Shown: positions 38,183 through 46,769, numbered from the stretch's first letter. The stretch: DNA of 64,000 nucleotides from Acidobacteriota bacterium (GCA_016716905.1 JADJUS010000022.1:1599501-1663500); one strand, 5' to 3'. Numbers and translations: made by a program. Notes: generated by a model from the letters alone, not told the origin.

Positions 38183-38980
38183 TCAGTGACTCCCTACCGC
38201 GGCGAGATCGCGCGACAGGAATTCGCGCGCCAGCGCCACATACGCTTCGGCGCCGCGCGACCGCGCGTCATACAGGATCACCGGCACGCCATGACTGGGG
38301 GCTTCTCCCAGGCGCACGTTGCGCGGAATGACGGTGCGAAACACCTGGTCGCCAAAAAACTCGCGGATGCTCGTGCCCACCTGCTGGCCCAGATTCGTCC
38401 GGTCGTCATACATCGTCAGCAACACGCCTTCAACGATGAGGCTGGGGTTGAGGCCCTCGCGCACACGGTCGAGCGTGGACATGAGATCGGCGATGCCCTC
38501 GAGCGCGAAGTATTCGCAGTTCAGCGGAATCAATACTGTGTCCGCGGCGACGAGCGCATTGAGCGTCAGCAAGCCGAGCGAAGGTGGCGTGTCGATGAAG
38601 ATGTAGTCGTAGTCGCCGCGCAGTTGATTCACGAAGGTGCGCAGACGCTGATCGCGGTCGGGGAGCATCACGAGTTCGATCTCCGCGCCGGTGAGGTGGC
38701 GATCGGCGGGAACCAGGAACAGGTGATCGACGCCTGTGGGCAACACAAAGTCCTGGGCCGGCTGGCCGGTAGTCATCAGCGCGTCATAGATGGTGCCCGC
38801 GGCTGCGGACTGTCCCTTGAGGCCAACGCCTGAGGTGAGATTGGCCTGCGGATCCAGGTCAATGAGCAACACGCGCCTGTCGGCCATGGCGAGCGAGGCG
38901 GCCAGATTGATGGAGGTCGTCGTTTTGGCGACGCCGCCCTTCTGGTTTGACACCGAGATGACGCGAGCTTTTTTGGTCAT
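38183..38980 (-). CDS. parA: Chromosome-partitioning ATPase ParA (Soj)
   Basis: The 265-residue deviant-Walker ATPase has KGGVAKTTTSINLAA at residues 14-28, DLDPQANLTSGVG and IFIDTPPSLGLLTLNAL. It drives origin segregation with ParB. The upstream region contains the 8-bp tandem array and several hairpins instead of another gene, unlike the usual arrangement in which parA closely follows rsmG. Confidence 0.95.
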   Translation of the reverse strand: MTKKARVISVSNQKGGVAKTTTSINLAASLAMADRRVLLIDLDPQANLTSGVGLKGQSAAAGTIYDALMTTGQPAQDFVLPTGVDHLFLVPADRHLTGAEIELVMLPDRDQRLRTFVNQLRGDYDYIFIDTPPSLGLLTLNALVAADTVLIPLNCEYFALEGIADLMSTLDRVREGLNPSLIVEGVLLTMYDDRTNLGQQVGTSIREFFGDQVFRTVIPRNVRLGEAPSHGVPVILYDARSRGAEAYVALAREFLSRDLAAVGSH

Positions 38981-39055
38981 ATGGCAAATAAAAATTGGCT
39001 GTTACATACGCGCCGGAGTGGCTATTGTCCGGCCTAAGGGCGGCAAGGGTCAATG

Positions 39056-39218
39056 GGGAACTGGGGAACTGAGGAACTGAGGAACTGGGGAACTGAGGAA
39101 CTGGGGAACTGGGGAACTGAGGAGGAACTGGGGAAGTGGGGAAGTGGGGAAGTGGGGAACTGAGGAACTGGGGAACTGGGGAACTGGGGAACTGGGGAAC
39201 TGGGGAAGTGGGGAAGTG
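39056..39218 (+). repeat. Tandem array of about 20 copies of an 8-bp unit GGGAACTG
   Basis: The units are GGGAACTG, AGGAACTG and GGGAAGTG in perfect 8-bp register, broken once by an 11-base unit at 39120-39130. There are 8 units before the break and 11 after it. The arrangement of variants suggests slippage and unequal exchange. The same unit occurs at 7883-7966, 25264-25302 and, inverted, at 40615-40685. Confidence 0.9.
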
Positions 39219-39461
39219 GGTAGATTTGGAACTGGGGGAGTTTGGCTGGCAACCGCCGGTAGGCGTGATCACGACGGATCACAGGGAGGGCAAGAGTTTT
39301 GGAGCGCTGAATTGGGCGCTACGGCTCGTTCGCAGGCCACCTGGGCTCAAAGGCGCCTGCGGCGCCGGCACGACGGATCACAACAGGAGGGCAGCAGGCT
39401 GAGAGGGCTCATGGGCCTCAAGAGCGTTTGTCGTTTTGCTGGTTGGGCTTCGGTGGACCGC

Positions 39462-39503
39462 CGTAGCCTTGGCGGAGCCTGGTGAAGACCAGGCTGAGCT
39501 ACG
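39462..39503. repeat. CGTAGC hairpin (REP-like)
   Basis: The ends CGTAGC and GCTACG (39462-39467 / 39498-39503) enclose an 8-bp stem AGCCTGGT / ACCAGGCT (39476-39483 / 39488-39495) with a 4-base loop. It is a relative of the GTAGCGCG and GTAGCTCGG palindromes elsewhere in the window. Confidence 0.65.
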
Positions 39504-39526
39504 TTCAGTAGGCATCGTGCCCGTAC

Positions 39527-39556
39527 GTAGCTCGGGCTGGTTCTCAAGCCCGAGTG
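39527..39556. repeat. GTAGCTCGGGCT hairpin
   Basis: The stem CTCGGGCT / AGCCCGAG (39531-39538 / 39547-39554) is preceded by GTAG. An inverted, nearly identical copy lies at 40507-40536, so the pair flanks rsmG and the parS region. Confidence 0.65.
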
Positions 39557-39646
39557 TCCATGCCGCGACGTTGTCTCTGGCTGCGCGCCGGTCGCTGACC
39601 TGAGGTGGCTGGCGCGCTAGTTTGAAATAGCGAGGCTAATCCGTTG

Positions 39647-39662
39647 TGTTCCACGTGGAACA
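39647..39662. promoter_or_regulatory. parS centromere site
   Basis: TGTTCCACGTGGAACA is a perfect 16-bp palindrome and an accepted variant of the bacterial parS consensus bound by ParB. It lies 667 bp upstream of parA and about 9 kb from oriC, the expected distance range. No second perfect copy was noticed in the window. Confidence 0.9.
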
Positions 39663-39795
39663 TTGGCTTGGCGGAACCCGATGAAGCAAGGACGCCAAGC
39701 CTCGGAGGCATCCTGCTGATCCCTCTATGACGCGTGCACTCGTCAGCGTGGTCCAACATATCATTAAACTTAACTTGTAAGTCCTTATTACACAG

Positions 39796-40509
39796 CTACT
39801 TACGGTTCTTATCGAGTATCCAAAGCTGGCTGCCAAGTGCTGCCACAAGCGGCTCCATGTGACCGGAAATGAACGGTAACTGGATTTCCGGCCTCACCGA
39901 CGCCTCTGCCCCGAACCAGAACAAACGGCCTCCGGGTTTCAGGAACGCCTGGATCGCCGTGATCAGCCGCTTGTCGGGCCGCACCGCCCGCACCGTCACC
40001 ACATCGGCTGACTCGTGAAGCTCGCTACGCAAAAGGAGTTCCTCAAGCCGGCAGTTCTCGACCGATGCGCCAGGCATGTTCAGCTGGCGCACCACCTCGC
40101 GGAGGAACGCACACTTGCGCACCTTCACTTCCACCATCACCAAGCGCACGTGCGATGCCATCACCGCAAGCGGGATGGCCGGCGATCCGCCACCGGTGCC
40201 CACATCAATCACAAGCTGATCGGACGCCAATACGCGCCTGGCGGCCATCACCGGTTCCACGATCAACCGGTCAACGGCATCATCAGACAAGGGGTCCACG
40301 CGGAGCGCAGTGAGGTTGATCTTCTTGTTCCAGCGCGCAAGCAACTCGACATACGCGGCGAGGTTCGTGACCTGCTCCCGAGACGCGCTCCCGCCCGCCT
40401 TGGTGATGCGTCTGGACAAGCGTGAGACAGTCTCTCGGTCAGCCACCGGGACCCATTGTCGGTCTAAACCGCTACGGGCGTTAGGGGGTTGGTCGGCGTC
40501 AGCAGACAC
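39796..40509 (-). CDS. rsmG: 16S rRNA (guanine527-N7)-methyltransferase RsmG
   Basis: The protein has the family's LLARWNKKINLTAL segment, the SAM-binding DVGTGGGSPAIPLA and the VEVKVRKCAFLREVVRQL region. It methylates G527 of 16S rRNA; its loss gives low-level streptomycin resistance in other bacteria. The GTG start at 40509 would lie inside a REP-like hairpin and give 237 residues. A GTG at 40446 gives 216 residues, closer to family length, and is a good alternative. It lies in the conserved rsmG-mnmG-mnmE order. Confidence 0.88.
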   Translation of the reverse strand: MSADADQPPNARSGLDRQWVPVADRETVSRLSRRITKAGGSASREQVTNLAAYVELLARWNKKINLTALRVDPLSDDAVDRLIVEPVMAARRVLASDQLVIDVGTGGGSPAIPLAVMASHVRLVMVEVKVRKCAFLREVVRQLNMPGASVENCRLEELLLRSELHESADVVTVRAVRPDKRLITAIQAFLKPGGRLFWFGAEASVRPEIQLPFISGHMEPLVAALGSQLWILDKNRK

Positions 40510-40610
40510 TCGGGCTTGAGGAACAGCCCGAGCTACGTGCCCGATATGAGCGACGTAGCAGTCTGAAGTCCTTCCGAACGTAGCTCGGCCTGGGTTTCAA
40601 GGCCGAGGCC
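40507..40610. repeat. Two REP-like hairpins between mnmG and rsmG
   Basis: The stem CTCGGGCT / AGCCCGAG is at 40509-40516 / 40525-40532, and the stem CTCGGCCT / AGGCCGAG is at 40584-40591 / 40600-40607, each followed or preceded by GTAG. The first covers the annotated GTG of rsmG. Confidence 0.65.
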
Positions 40611-40614
40611 TGCC

Positions 40615-40685
40615 CCAGTTCCTGAGCTCCTCAGTTCCCAAGTTCCCCAGTTCCCCAGTTCCTAAGTTCCCCAGTTCCCCAGTTC
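40615..40685 (-). repeat. Array of the 8-bp GGGAACTG unit, coding for the mnmG C-terminus
   Basis: On the minus strand the array reads GGGAACTG-type units with AGGAACTG and GGGAACTT variants. The last codons and stop of mnmG (40631-40633) lie inside it, so MnmG ends in repeat-encoded residues RNWGTGELRNWGTGELGN. Confidence 0.85.
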
Positions 40686-42499
40686 CGCACGCGCGAGGCG
40701 ACGATCGCCAGGGCGGCGGGGGTGACCCCGGGGATTCGGCCGGCCTGGCCGAGTGTCTCGGGCCGAATCGACGACAACCGCTCAACCATCTCGCGGGTCA
40801 GTCCAGGTACGCCCTCGTAGTTGAATTCCTCGGGGATGCGCCGGGTGTGTTGCGACTCCACGCGCGCCTGCTGGGCGTCGTGACGCTTGAGGTAGCCGCG
40901 GTACTTGCACTCGGCCTCGAGTGTCGCCGCGTCGATCTCGCGCACACCGTCTGTCTCAAACGCGTAGCCGGCTGATACCACCTGGTCGATGGATACCAAC
41001 GGCCGTCCCAGCGCTTCGGCCGCCGTGCCGGTGAGTCCGTTGACCACCACGCGAGTGGCTGCGGCCATCGCGCGATTTCGATCGAGACGCGCGGCGCGCG
41101 CCTCGAATCTCTCCCAGCGCGCGTCGTCAACCATCCCGACCGCGCGCCCAATGGCCGTGAGCCGCAGGTCGGCGTTATCAATCCGCAACACGAGCCGGTG
41201 TTCCGCGCGCGACGTGAACATGCGATAGGGCTCAAGACACCCGCGCGTCACCAGGTCGTCGATAAGAATGCCGATGTACGCCTCGTCACGCCCGAGCACC
41301 ACCGGCGTCGCGTCAACACACCGCTGCGCGGCGTTGATTCCCGCCATCAACCCCTGCGCTGCTGCTTCCTCGTAGCCAGAGGTGCCGTTGATCTGCCCAG
41401 CAAGAAATAACCCCGGGACGCGCTTGGCCTCGAGCGAAAGCGATAACTCGGTGGGCTGCACGAAGTCGTACTCCACCGCGTACGCATGCCGCATCACCAC
41501 CGCGTCTTCGAGTCCGGGCATCGCATGCACGATCGCATCCTGGATCGCGGCCGGCAGACTCATCGACATGCCGTTCACATAAATCTCATCCACGTCCAGG
41601 CCTTCGCGTTCGAGGAAGATCTGGTGGCGTTCCTTATCAGGGAACCGCATCACTTTGTCTTCGAGCGACGGACAATACCTGGGCCCAACGCCGCTGATCT
41701 GGCCGTTGTACAGCGGCGACTGATCGATATGCGCTCGCACGAGATCGTGCACGGCCTCAGTCGTGTGCACGATGTGACACGCCATCTGCGGTCGCTCGAT
41801 GCGATCGGTCGAGAAGGAAAACGGGACAGGCGGGTCGTCGCCGAGATCTTCCTTGAACCGCGAGAAGTCGATGCTCCTGCGGTCGAGCCGTGGCGGCGTG
41901 CCTGTTTTGAGGCGGCCCATCTCGAATCCAAACCCCCGCAGGGATTCCGCAAGGTGATGGGTGGGTGGTTCGCCGGCGCGACCCGCCGGCCGTTGCTCGT
42001 CGCCGATGTGCACCAGGCCGTTGAGGAACGTCCCTGTGGTGACAACCAACGCGCGGCACGACACCGCGCCGCCATCCTCAAACTCCAGGCCCGATACGTG
42101 ACCGGCCTCCACCAACACCCGACCTGCGCGCCTGAAGATCCACGTGATATTCGCTTCGCCCGTGAGCGCTTCGCGCACCCAGCGGCCATAGTGGCGTTTG
42201 TCAGCCTGCGCGCGGGGCGACCACACCGCCGGACCGCGGCTCCGGTTGAGCAACTTGAACTGAAGCCCGGTGGCATCTATCGCGCGGCCCATCAAGCCGC
42301 CCAACGCGTCGATCTCGCGAACAAGATGTCCCTTGGCCGTACCGCCAATCGCCGGATTGCAGGGCATCAGCGCCACCGTCTCAGGCGACAGCGTACAGAT
42401 CCCCACGCGGCGACCCATGCGCGCCGCGGCCCACGCCGCCTCCACGCCGGCGTGGCCGGCGCCGATCACAATCACATCGAAATCAGGAGTGGCCATCAC
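40631..42499 (-). CDS. mnmG: tRNA uridine-5-carboxymethylaminomethyl modification enzyme MnmG
   Basis: The 622-residue FAD protein acts with MnmE to modify U34 of certain tRNAs. The FAD-binding GAGHAGVEAAWAAARMG, CNPAIGGTAKGHLV, SRGPAVWSPRAQADK, and the C-terminal helical domain (IPEEFNYEGVPGLTREMVE; PGVTPAALAIVAS) are normal. The final 20 residues or so are not family sequence: they are encoded by the 8-bp repeat array, giving a Trp/Gly/Glu tail. The 5' end overlaps mnmE by 4 bp. Confidence 0.95.
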   Translation of the reverse strand: MMATPDFDVIVIGAGHAGVEAAWAAARMGRRVGICTLSPETVALMPCNPAIGGTAKGHLVREIDALGGLMGRAIDATGLQFKLLNRSRGPAVWSPRAQADKRHYGRWVREALTGEANITWIFRRAGRVLVEAGHVSGLEFEDGGAVSCRALVVTTGTFLNGLVHIGDEQRPAGRAGEPPTHHLAESLRGFGFEMGRLKTGTPPRLDRRSIDFSRFKEDLGDDPPVPFSFSTDRIERPQMACHIVHTTEAVHDLVRAHIDQSPLYNGQISGVGPRYCPSLEDKVMRFPDKERHQIFLEREGLDVDEIYVNGMSMSLPAAIQDAIVHAMPGLEDAVVMRHAYAVEYDFVQPTELSLSLEAKRVPGLFLAGQINGTSGYEEAAAQGLMAGINAAQRCVDATPVVLGRDEAYIGILIDDLVTRGCLEPYRMFTSRAEHRLVLRIDNADLRLTAIGRAVGMVDDARWERFEARAARLDRNRAMAAATRVVVNGLTGTAAEALGRPLVSIDQVVSAGYAFETDGVREIDAATLEAECKYRGYLKRHDAQQARVESQHTRRIPEEFNYEGVPGLTREMVERLSSIRPETLGQAGRIPGVTPAALAIVASRVRNWGTGELRNWGTGELGN

Positions 42500-43845
42500 T
42501 TGCCCACACAGAACGTGCTGAAGATGTGCCGCAACAAATCGTCCGACGTGCGTTTGCCGGTCAGCGCCTCAAGCGCTTCGCGCGCATCAGTCAGTTCGGC
42601 CAGCACCAGTTCTTCAGTCGCACCCTGATTCAACTGGTCCAGGCTTCCGGTGACGGCCGTCAACGCGCTCTCCAGTTGCAGCAGGTGACGTTGATTCGAG
42701 ACCCGAGGCACGTCGCGGAGTTCTTCGGTCCCGGCGGCGGCGCCAGGCTCGCCCGACAACGCGCCGATAATTGCCGCGCGCAACTCGTCGAGTCCAAGCC
42801 CCGTCACCGCCGACACCGCGATACCTGATCCCGACCACACCGCCGGCAGATCTGCCTTATTCGCGATCACCACTCGAGGTCCGCCGATCTGGGCCAGCAA
42901 CCGCTGGTCGTCTTCGTCGAGTGGCTGGCTGCCATCAAGCACCAACAGCGTGAGCGCCGCCACTTCTCGTGCCTGCTCGGCCCGCCTCACGCCTTCTTCT
43001 TCGATCACATCCGCAGACTCGCGCAAACCCGCCGTGTCTACCAGGGTCATCGGCACACCCCTGACGTCCACTTGTTCAGTCAGCAGGTCGCGCGTGGTCC
43101 CGGCCAACGGAGTGACAATGGCGCGGTTGGTGCCGATGAGGGCGTTAAAGAGGCTGGACTTGCCCACGTTCGGCCGTCCGGCAATCACCACCATCCGACC
43201 TTCGCGAATGAGCCGACCGCGGCGTCCATCCTTGATGAGTCGCTCGATCTCGCTCTGCACGTCGGCGAGATCCGTCATCGCGTTTGTGCGCGTGATGAAG
43301 TGAAAACCCTCGTCCGGGAAATCCAGCGACGCTTCGAGCTTGGCCGCAAGATCAAACAACTGCGCGTCGATGCGCTGCACCGCCGACGTCAACGTGCCTT
43401 CAAGCTGATCAAAGGCCACGCGCGCCTGCAGCGGCGTGACAGCATCAATCAAGTCAGCCACGGCCTCGGCCTGGATGAGATCAAGGCGCCCGTGCAGATA
43501 GGCCCTCAACGTGAATTCGCCGGGCTGGGCCAGGCGGGCACCGGCCGCGCACGCCGATTCGACAATGGACTGCAGCAGCCACGGGCTCCCGTGCCCGCTG
43601 ATCTCCACCACGTCTTCGCCGGTGTATGAGTGGGGCGCGGCGAACCAGGTCACCACAACTTGATCGATGTCACGAACCACGGCCAGCGTCGCGTGCCGGG
43701 GTTCGAAGGGAAGTTCGCGGTGCGTCAGGCGCTGGGCGATGGCCGCGGACTCGGGCCCCGACATCCGCACCACGCCAAGGCCACCGCGGCCATGAGGCGT
43801 GGCCACCGCCACGATGGTGTCCGCTGTGGAGAAGGATGCACCCAC
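42496..43845 (-). CDS. mnmE: tRNA modification GTPase MnmE (TrmE)
   Basis: The 449-residue protein has the N-terminal tetrahydrofolate-binding domain (TIVAVATPHGRGGLGVVRMSG, in part), the G domain with GRPNVGKSSLFNAL and DTAGLRE, and the conserved C-terminal FCVGK with its cysteine. It partners MnmG in wobble-uridine modification. The start is a GTG at 43845, 15 bp after jag. Confidence 0.95.
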   Translation of the reverse strand: MGASFSTADTIVAVATPHGRGGLGVVRMSGPESAAIAQRLTHRELPFEPRHATLAVVRDIDQVVVTWFAAPHSYTGEDVVEISGHGSPWLLQSIVESACAAGARLAQPGEFTLRAYLHGRLDLIQAEAVADLIDAVTPLQARVAFDQLEGTLTSAVQRIDAQLFDLAAKLEASLDFPDEGFHFITRTNAMTDLADVQSEIERLIKDGRRGRLIREGRMVVIAGRPNVGKSSLFNALIGTNRAIVTPLAGTTRDLLTEQVDVRGVPMTLVDTAGLRESADVIEEEGVRRAEQAREVAALTLLVLDGSQPLDEDDQRLLAQIGGPRVVIANKADLPAVWSGSGIAVSAVTGLGLDELRAAIIGALSGEPGAAAGTEELRDVPRVSNQRHLLQLESALTAVTGSLDQLNQGATEELVLAELTDAREALEALTGKRTSDDLLRHIFSTFCVGK

Positions 43846-43860
43846 TGGCGGTACCCGCGT

Positions 43861-44316
43861 CTATGGCTGCGACGAGATGACCACGACCTTCAGGAACGCG
43901 TCACCGATGCTCTCAGACGTCATGCCCGGCACTTCGGCCACAGCCAGGTGCACAAGCCGCCGCGAGTACGGGTTGAGCGGGCCCATTTCCTGCGGGATGC
44001 CCGACGCCTTCGCCATCTCGATCAGCGACTTCGTCGTCGCCCGCAGCTCATCGTCTTTTCCTTTGCGGAAGCCGAGCGCGTCCACCAGATAGTGGCGGTC
44101 GCCGCGCTCTTCACGCCGGAACGCGGTGTTGACGATGACCTGGAGGGCGTCGAGGGTTTCTCCCTGCCGGCGGAGCAGTGCCTCGGCGCCGTCACCCGTG
44201 ATGTTGACGCGAACCGCATCCGGCGTTTCGTCCAGCGACACTTCAAGGCTCAGGCCCATGGCCCCAAGCACGTCGGTGATGAAATCAGTAACTCGCGCGT
44301 CCAGTGTGTCGGTCAT
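43861..44316 (-). CDS. jag: KH-R3H RNA-binding protein Jag (KhpB)
   Basis: The 151-residue protein has a KH-like domain (about residues 40-75, with GAEALLRRQGETLDALQ) and an R3H domain ending NPYSRRLVHLAVAEVPG, with the Arg and His of the motif. The extra N-terminal Jag_N domain of Gram-positive versions is missing. It is an RNA chaperone-like protein normally encoded after yidC, as here (32-bp gap). Confidence 0.9.
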   Translation of the reverse strand: MTDTLDARVTDFITDVLGAMGLSLEVSLDETPDAVRVNITGDGAEALLRRQGETLDALQVIVNTAFRREERGDRHYLVDALGFRKGKDDELRATTKSLIEMAKASGIPQEMGPLNPYSRRLVHLAVAEVPGMTSESIGDAFLKVVVISSQP

Positions 44317-44348
44317 TTGTGTAGGTCCTTTTCAGGGAGGCCCTTAGC

Positions 44349-46100
44349 TTACTGGCCCATCGCCTTCGGCGTGGCGGCGCTGCCGGCCAGCTTGGCTCGC
44401 TTTTCCGAACTCGTGCCGCCACCAGTTGCCGGGCGGTTGGGGGTGCTCGTGAGGTGGTTGGTCAGGTACTGCTGGCCAATCGTCATGATGTTGCTCATCA
44501 GCCAGTAGATGACCAGGCCCGACGGCGCCCACAGGAACATCACCGTAAAGATGATGGGCATGAACATGAAGATCTTCTGCTGCGCCGGGTCCGCGGTGCT
44601 CGGCGTCATTTTCTGCTGCACGAACATCGACCCGCCCATCAGGATGGGCGTGATGAACAGCGGATCCATCTTCGCCAGGTCGGTGATCCATCCGAAGAAC
44701 GGTGCACCGCGAAGTTCGATCGCCACCGAGAGCATCGCGTAGAACCCGAAGAGTACCGGCATGGTCAACAGCATGGGCACGCAGCCGCTGGCCGGGTTTA
44801 CACCCTTCTGCTTGTAGAGCGCCATCGTCTCTGTGTTCATCTTCTGGCGCTCGGGATCGGTGAGCTTGAATTTTTCGTACCGCTTCTGGATGGCCTTCAC
44901 CTCAGGCTGAATCTCCTGCATCTTGCGCATCGAGACCATGCTGCGGTGGCGAAGAGGGAACATCAGGGCGTTGAGCACCACTGTGAGAATGATGATCGAC
45001 CAGCCGAAGTTGCCGACGAAGCGATTGATCCATTTCAGGGTCTGCAGCAGCGGCACCACGAGCCACGCGAAGATCCCGAAATCAATCGCGCGCACCATCT
45101 GGGTGTCCACGGCCTTCAGGATGTCGAAGTCTTTGGGGCCGAGGAAAAACGGCATGTTCATCGCGCCGGGCGTGGTGACGCTGTAGGACACGTAGGTCCG
45201 TTCTGTTTTACCGGTAGCGGTCGCGTCTGGCTCAGGCACCGGCAGAGCCAACGGTTGAAAGTCCACACGAACACTGCGGGTGCCAGGCACGGCAGCCGAG
45301 AGGAAGTAGTGATCGCCCACGCCGGCAAACCGGAGGATGCCCTGGAACGCCGACTGCTCAAGCAGGCTGCTGGCACTTGGCCGTTCCACGCTGCCGTCGC
45401 GATGGTAGAGCGCGGCTGGAGGATACGTGGTGGTCATCGCGCCGCCCGTGGTGTAACCCAGGCCCAGTGACGGCCCCATGCGCAACGTGACGGGGCGCGC
45501 CACGCCGTTCACATCCACCGAGGCATCAACCGTGAGCGAGTACGGCAACCCGTCGGGCTGAAAGTGAAAACTCTTGCGGGCGGTCAGGCCGCTCGCGTCC
45601 TGGTACTCGAAGCTCAGCGTTCCTGACGCGGCGCCCAGAGACAAGGGGCCACTCGCGCTCGGCCGGAACTTCGCGCTGATCAGTACTGCAGAGACGGCGT
45701 CGGTGTCGGTCGCGAGTGAAAACGGCCGAGGATAGTTCGGTGGCAGCGCCTCGGGCACCAGTTCAAGTGGTTCTCCTCGCGCGTCGGAATACCGCTTGAG
45801 CCGCCAGCTCTTGAGCGTGGCGCCCTCGGAGTTGAACACCGCTCGTACAGTGTCGGTGTCGACGATGATGTCGCGAGCCATGTCGTCGGCGACCAGGGTT
45901 TGCGCTGCCGGCACTGGAGCCGCGGCAGGCGCGGTGGTGCTCGCCGGAGCGCCGGTCTGTGGCGTCAGCGCTGGGCCTTCGACCGGCCCAACCGGCATCG
46001 GAGTCGAGACCGGAGGCTGGGGCGGCGGCACCACATAGGTCTGGTAGACCGCCAGAATCCCGAACGACAAGAAGATTGCGAGGAAGACGCGTTTTTCCAT
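44349..46100 (-). CDS. yidC: Membrane protein insertase YidC
   Basis: The 583-residue protein begins with a membrane helix (VFLAIFLSFGILAVYQTYVV), has a Pro/Ala-rich linker, a large periplasmic beta domain (about residues 75-345) and the conserved five-helix insertase core (FLGPKDFDIL; FGWSIIILTVVLNALMFPLR; NPASGCVPMLLTMPVLFGFY). It inserts and folds inner-membrane proteins. The periplasmic domain is typical of diderm YidC. Confidence 0.96.
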   Translation of the reverse strand: MEKRVFLAIFLSFGILAVYQTYVVPPPQPPVSTPMPVGPVEGPALTPQTGAPASTTAPAAAPVPAAQTLVADDMARDIIVDTDTVRAVFNSEGATLKSWRLKRYSDARGEPLELVPEALPPNYPRPFSLATDTDAVSAVLISAKFRPSASGPLSLGAASGTLSFEYQDASGLTARKSFHFQPDGLPYSLTVDASVDVNGVARPVTLRMGPSLGLGYTTGGAMTTTYPPAALYHRDGSVERPSASSLLEQSAFQGILRFAGVGDHYFLSAAVPGTRSVRVDFQPLALPVPEPDATATGKTERTYVSYSVTTPGAMNMPFFLGPKDFDILKAVDTQMVRAIDFGIFAWLVVPLLQTLKWINRFVGNFGWSIIILTVVLNALMFPLRHRSMVSMRKMQEIQPEVKAIQKRYEKFKLTDPERQKMNTETMALYKQKGVNPASGCVPMLLTMPVLFGFYAMLSVAIELRGAPFFGWITDLAKMDPLFITPILMGGSMFVQQKMTPSTADPAQQKIFMFMPIIFTVMFLWAPSGLVIYWLMSNIMTIGQQYLTNHLTSTPNRPATGGGTSSEKRAKLAGSAATPKAMGQ

Positions 46101-46118
46101 GTGGTGTGACCGGGCGGA

Positions 46119-46367
46119 TCAGGATCTGGCAGAGCGAGAATCGCCCGGCACCGGATCAAGTCCATGTGGTCCAAAGGGGTGACATTTCAGGATGCGGCGC
46201 AGTGCGAGCCACCCGCCGCGGAGCAGCCCGTGCTGGGTAATTGCCGAGATTGCGTACTGGGAACACGAGGGTTCGAACCGGCACGCGCCGCCAAGAAAGG
46301 GCGACAGCAGGAGTTGATAGGCGTGTACGACGCTGACGCCAATCCGGGAAGTCCACCGCATGGGCAT
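46119..46367 (-). CDS. yidD: Membrane protein insertion efficiency factor YidD
   Basis: The 82-residue protein contains the family signature AYQLLLSPFLGGACRFEPSCSQYAISAI and HPFGPHGLDPVP. It is thought to assist YidC. Its start directly abuts the rnpA stop (46368), the arrangement seen in most bacteria. Confidence 0.92.
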   Translation of the reverse strand: MPMRWTSRIGVSVVHAYQLLLSPFLGGACRFEPSCSQYAISAITQHGLLRGGWLALRRILKCHPFGPHGLDPVPGDSRSARS

Positions 46368-46730
46368 TTAGACGTGTTCCCGGATCTTCATGACTGCGGA
46401 GGAAAAATCGGCATCCACGACAGCAAAGGACGCGTCAAGCAGGGCCCGTCGTGGAATGGCAACCAAATCAAGTCCTTTGAGTCCGCGTGCGCCAACGGTG
46501 TCGGGTTCCTGGTGACGGAATATTTCGCGCAGGCGCCGTTTCGCGCGGTTGCGCGCCACGGCGTTGCCGAACTTGCGTGAGGCGATCAGGCCCAGCCGAT
46601 CGCACAGCCGGCCGTTGGCCACGCCAAGCACGGTCACATATTTCGTAGCCACGCGGTGCCCATGTTCCTGCACGGGCAGAAATTCAGGGCGGGCCTTCAG
46701 GCGAACCGTCGAGCTGAACCGCACCGACAT
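46368..46730 (-). CDS. rnpA: Ribonuclease P protein component
   Basis: The 120-residue basic protein carries the RNR signature (RKFGNAVARNRAKRRLREIF) and binds the RNase P RNA for tRNA 5' maturation. It lies 39 bp downstream of rpmH and abuts yidD. Confidence 0.92.
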   Translation of the reverse strand: MSVRFSSTVRLKARPEFLPVQEHGHRVATKYVTVLGVANGRLCDRLGLIASRKFGNAVARNRAKRRLREIFRHQEPDTVGARGLKGLDLVAIPRRALLDASFAVVDADFSSAVMKIREHV

Positions 46731-46769
46731 GGAAAAACTCGCGCCAGGCGCGGCCGTCTGTGGCCCGCG

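Larger units (their letters stand above)
38981..39795. other. 815-bp repeat-rich gap between parA and rsmG containing parS
   Basis: No credible gene is present. In order it holds the parA upstream region with AT-rich bases, the 8-bp tandem array (39056-39218), a solo CACGACGGATCACAGGGAG motif near 39275, a diverged copy near 39370, two hairpins (39462-39503, 39531-39554), parS (39647-39662) and an AT-rich stretch before the rsmG stop. Long open frames through the tandem array only encode repeated Gly-Glu-Leu/Asn-Trp-Gly-Thr blocks. Confidence 0.75.

Noticed and set aside
39056..39218. Possible CRISPR array
   Set aside because: The unit is 8 bp with no unique spacers, and no cas genes are present.
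39136..39485. Open frames of 88-113 codons through the 8-bp array upstream of parA
   Set aside because: They consist of repeated Gly-Glu-Leu-Asn-Trp-Gly-Thr blocks produced by the repeat in any frame, without a conserved domain.
38981..39795. Second parS site
   Set aside because: Other CCACGTGG-like sequences in the window lack the outer TGTT/AACA half-site bases.
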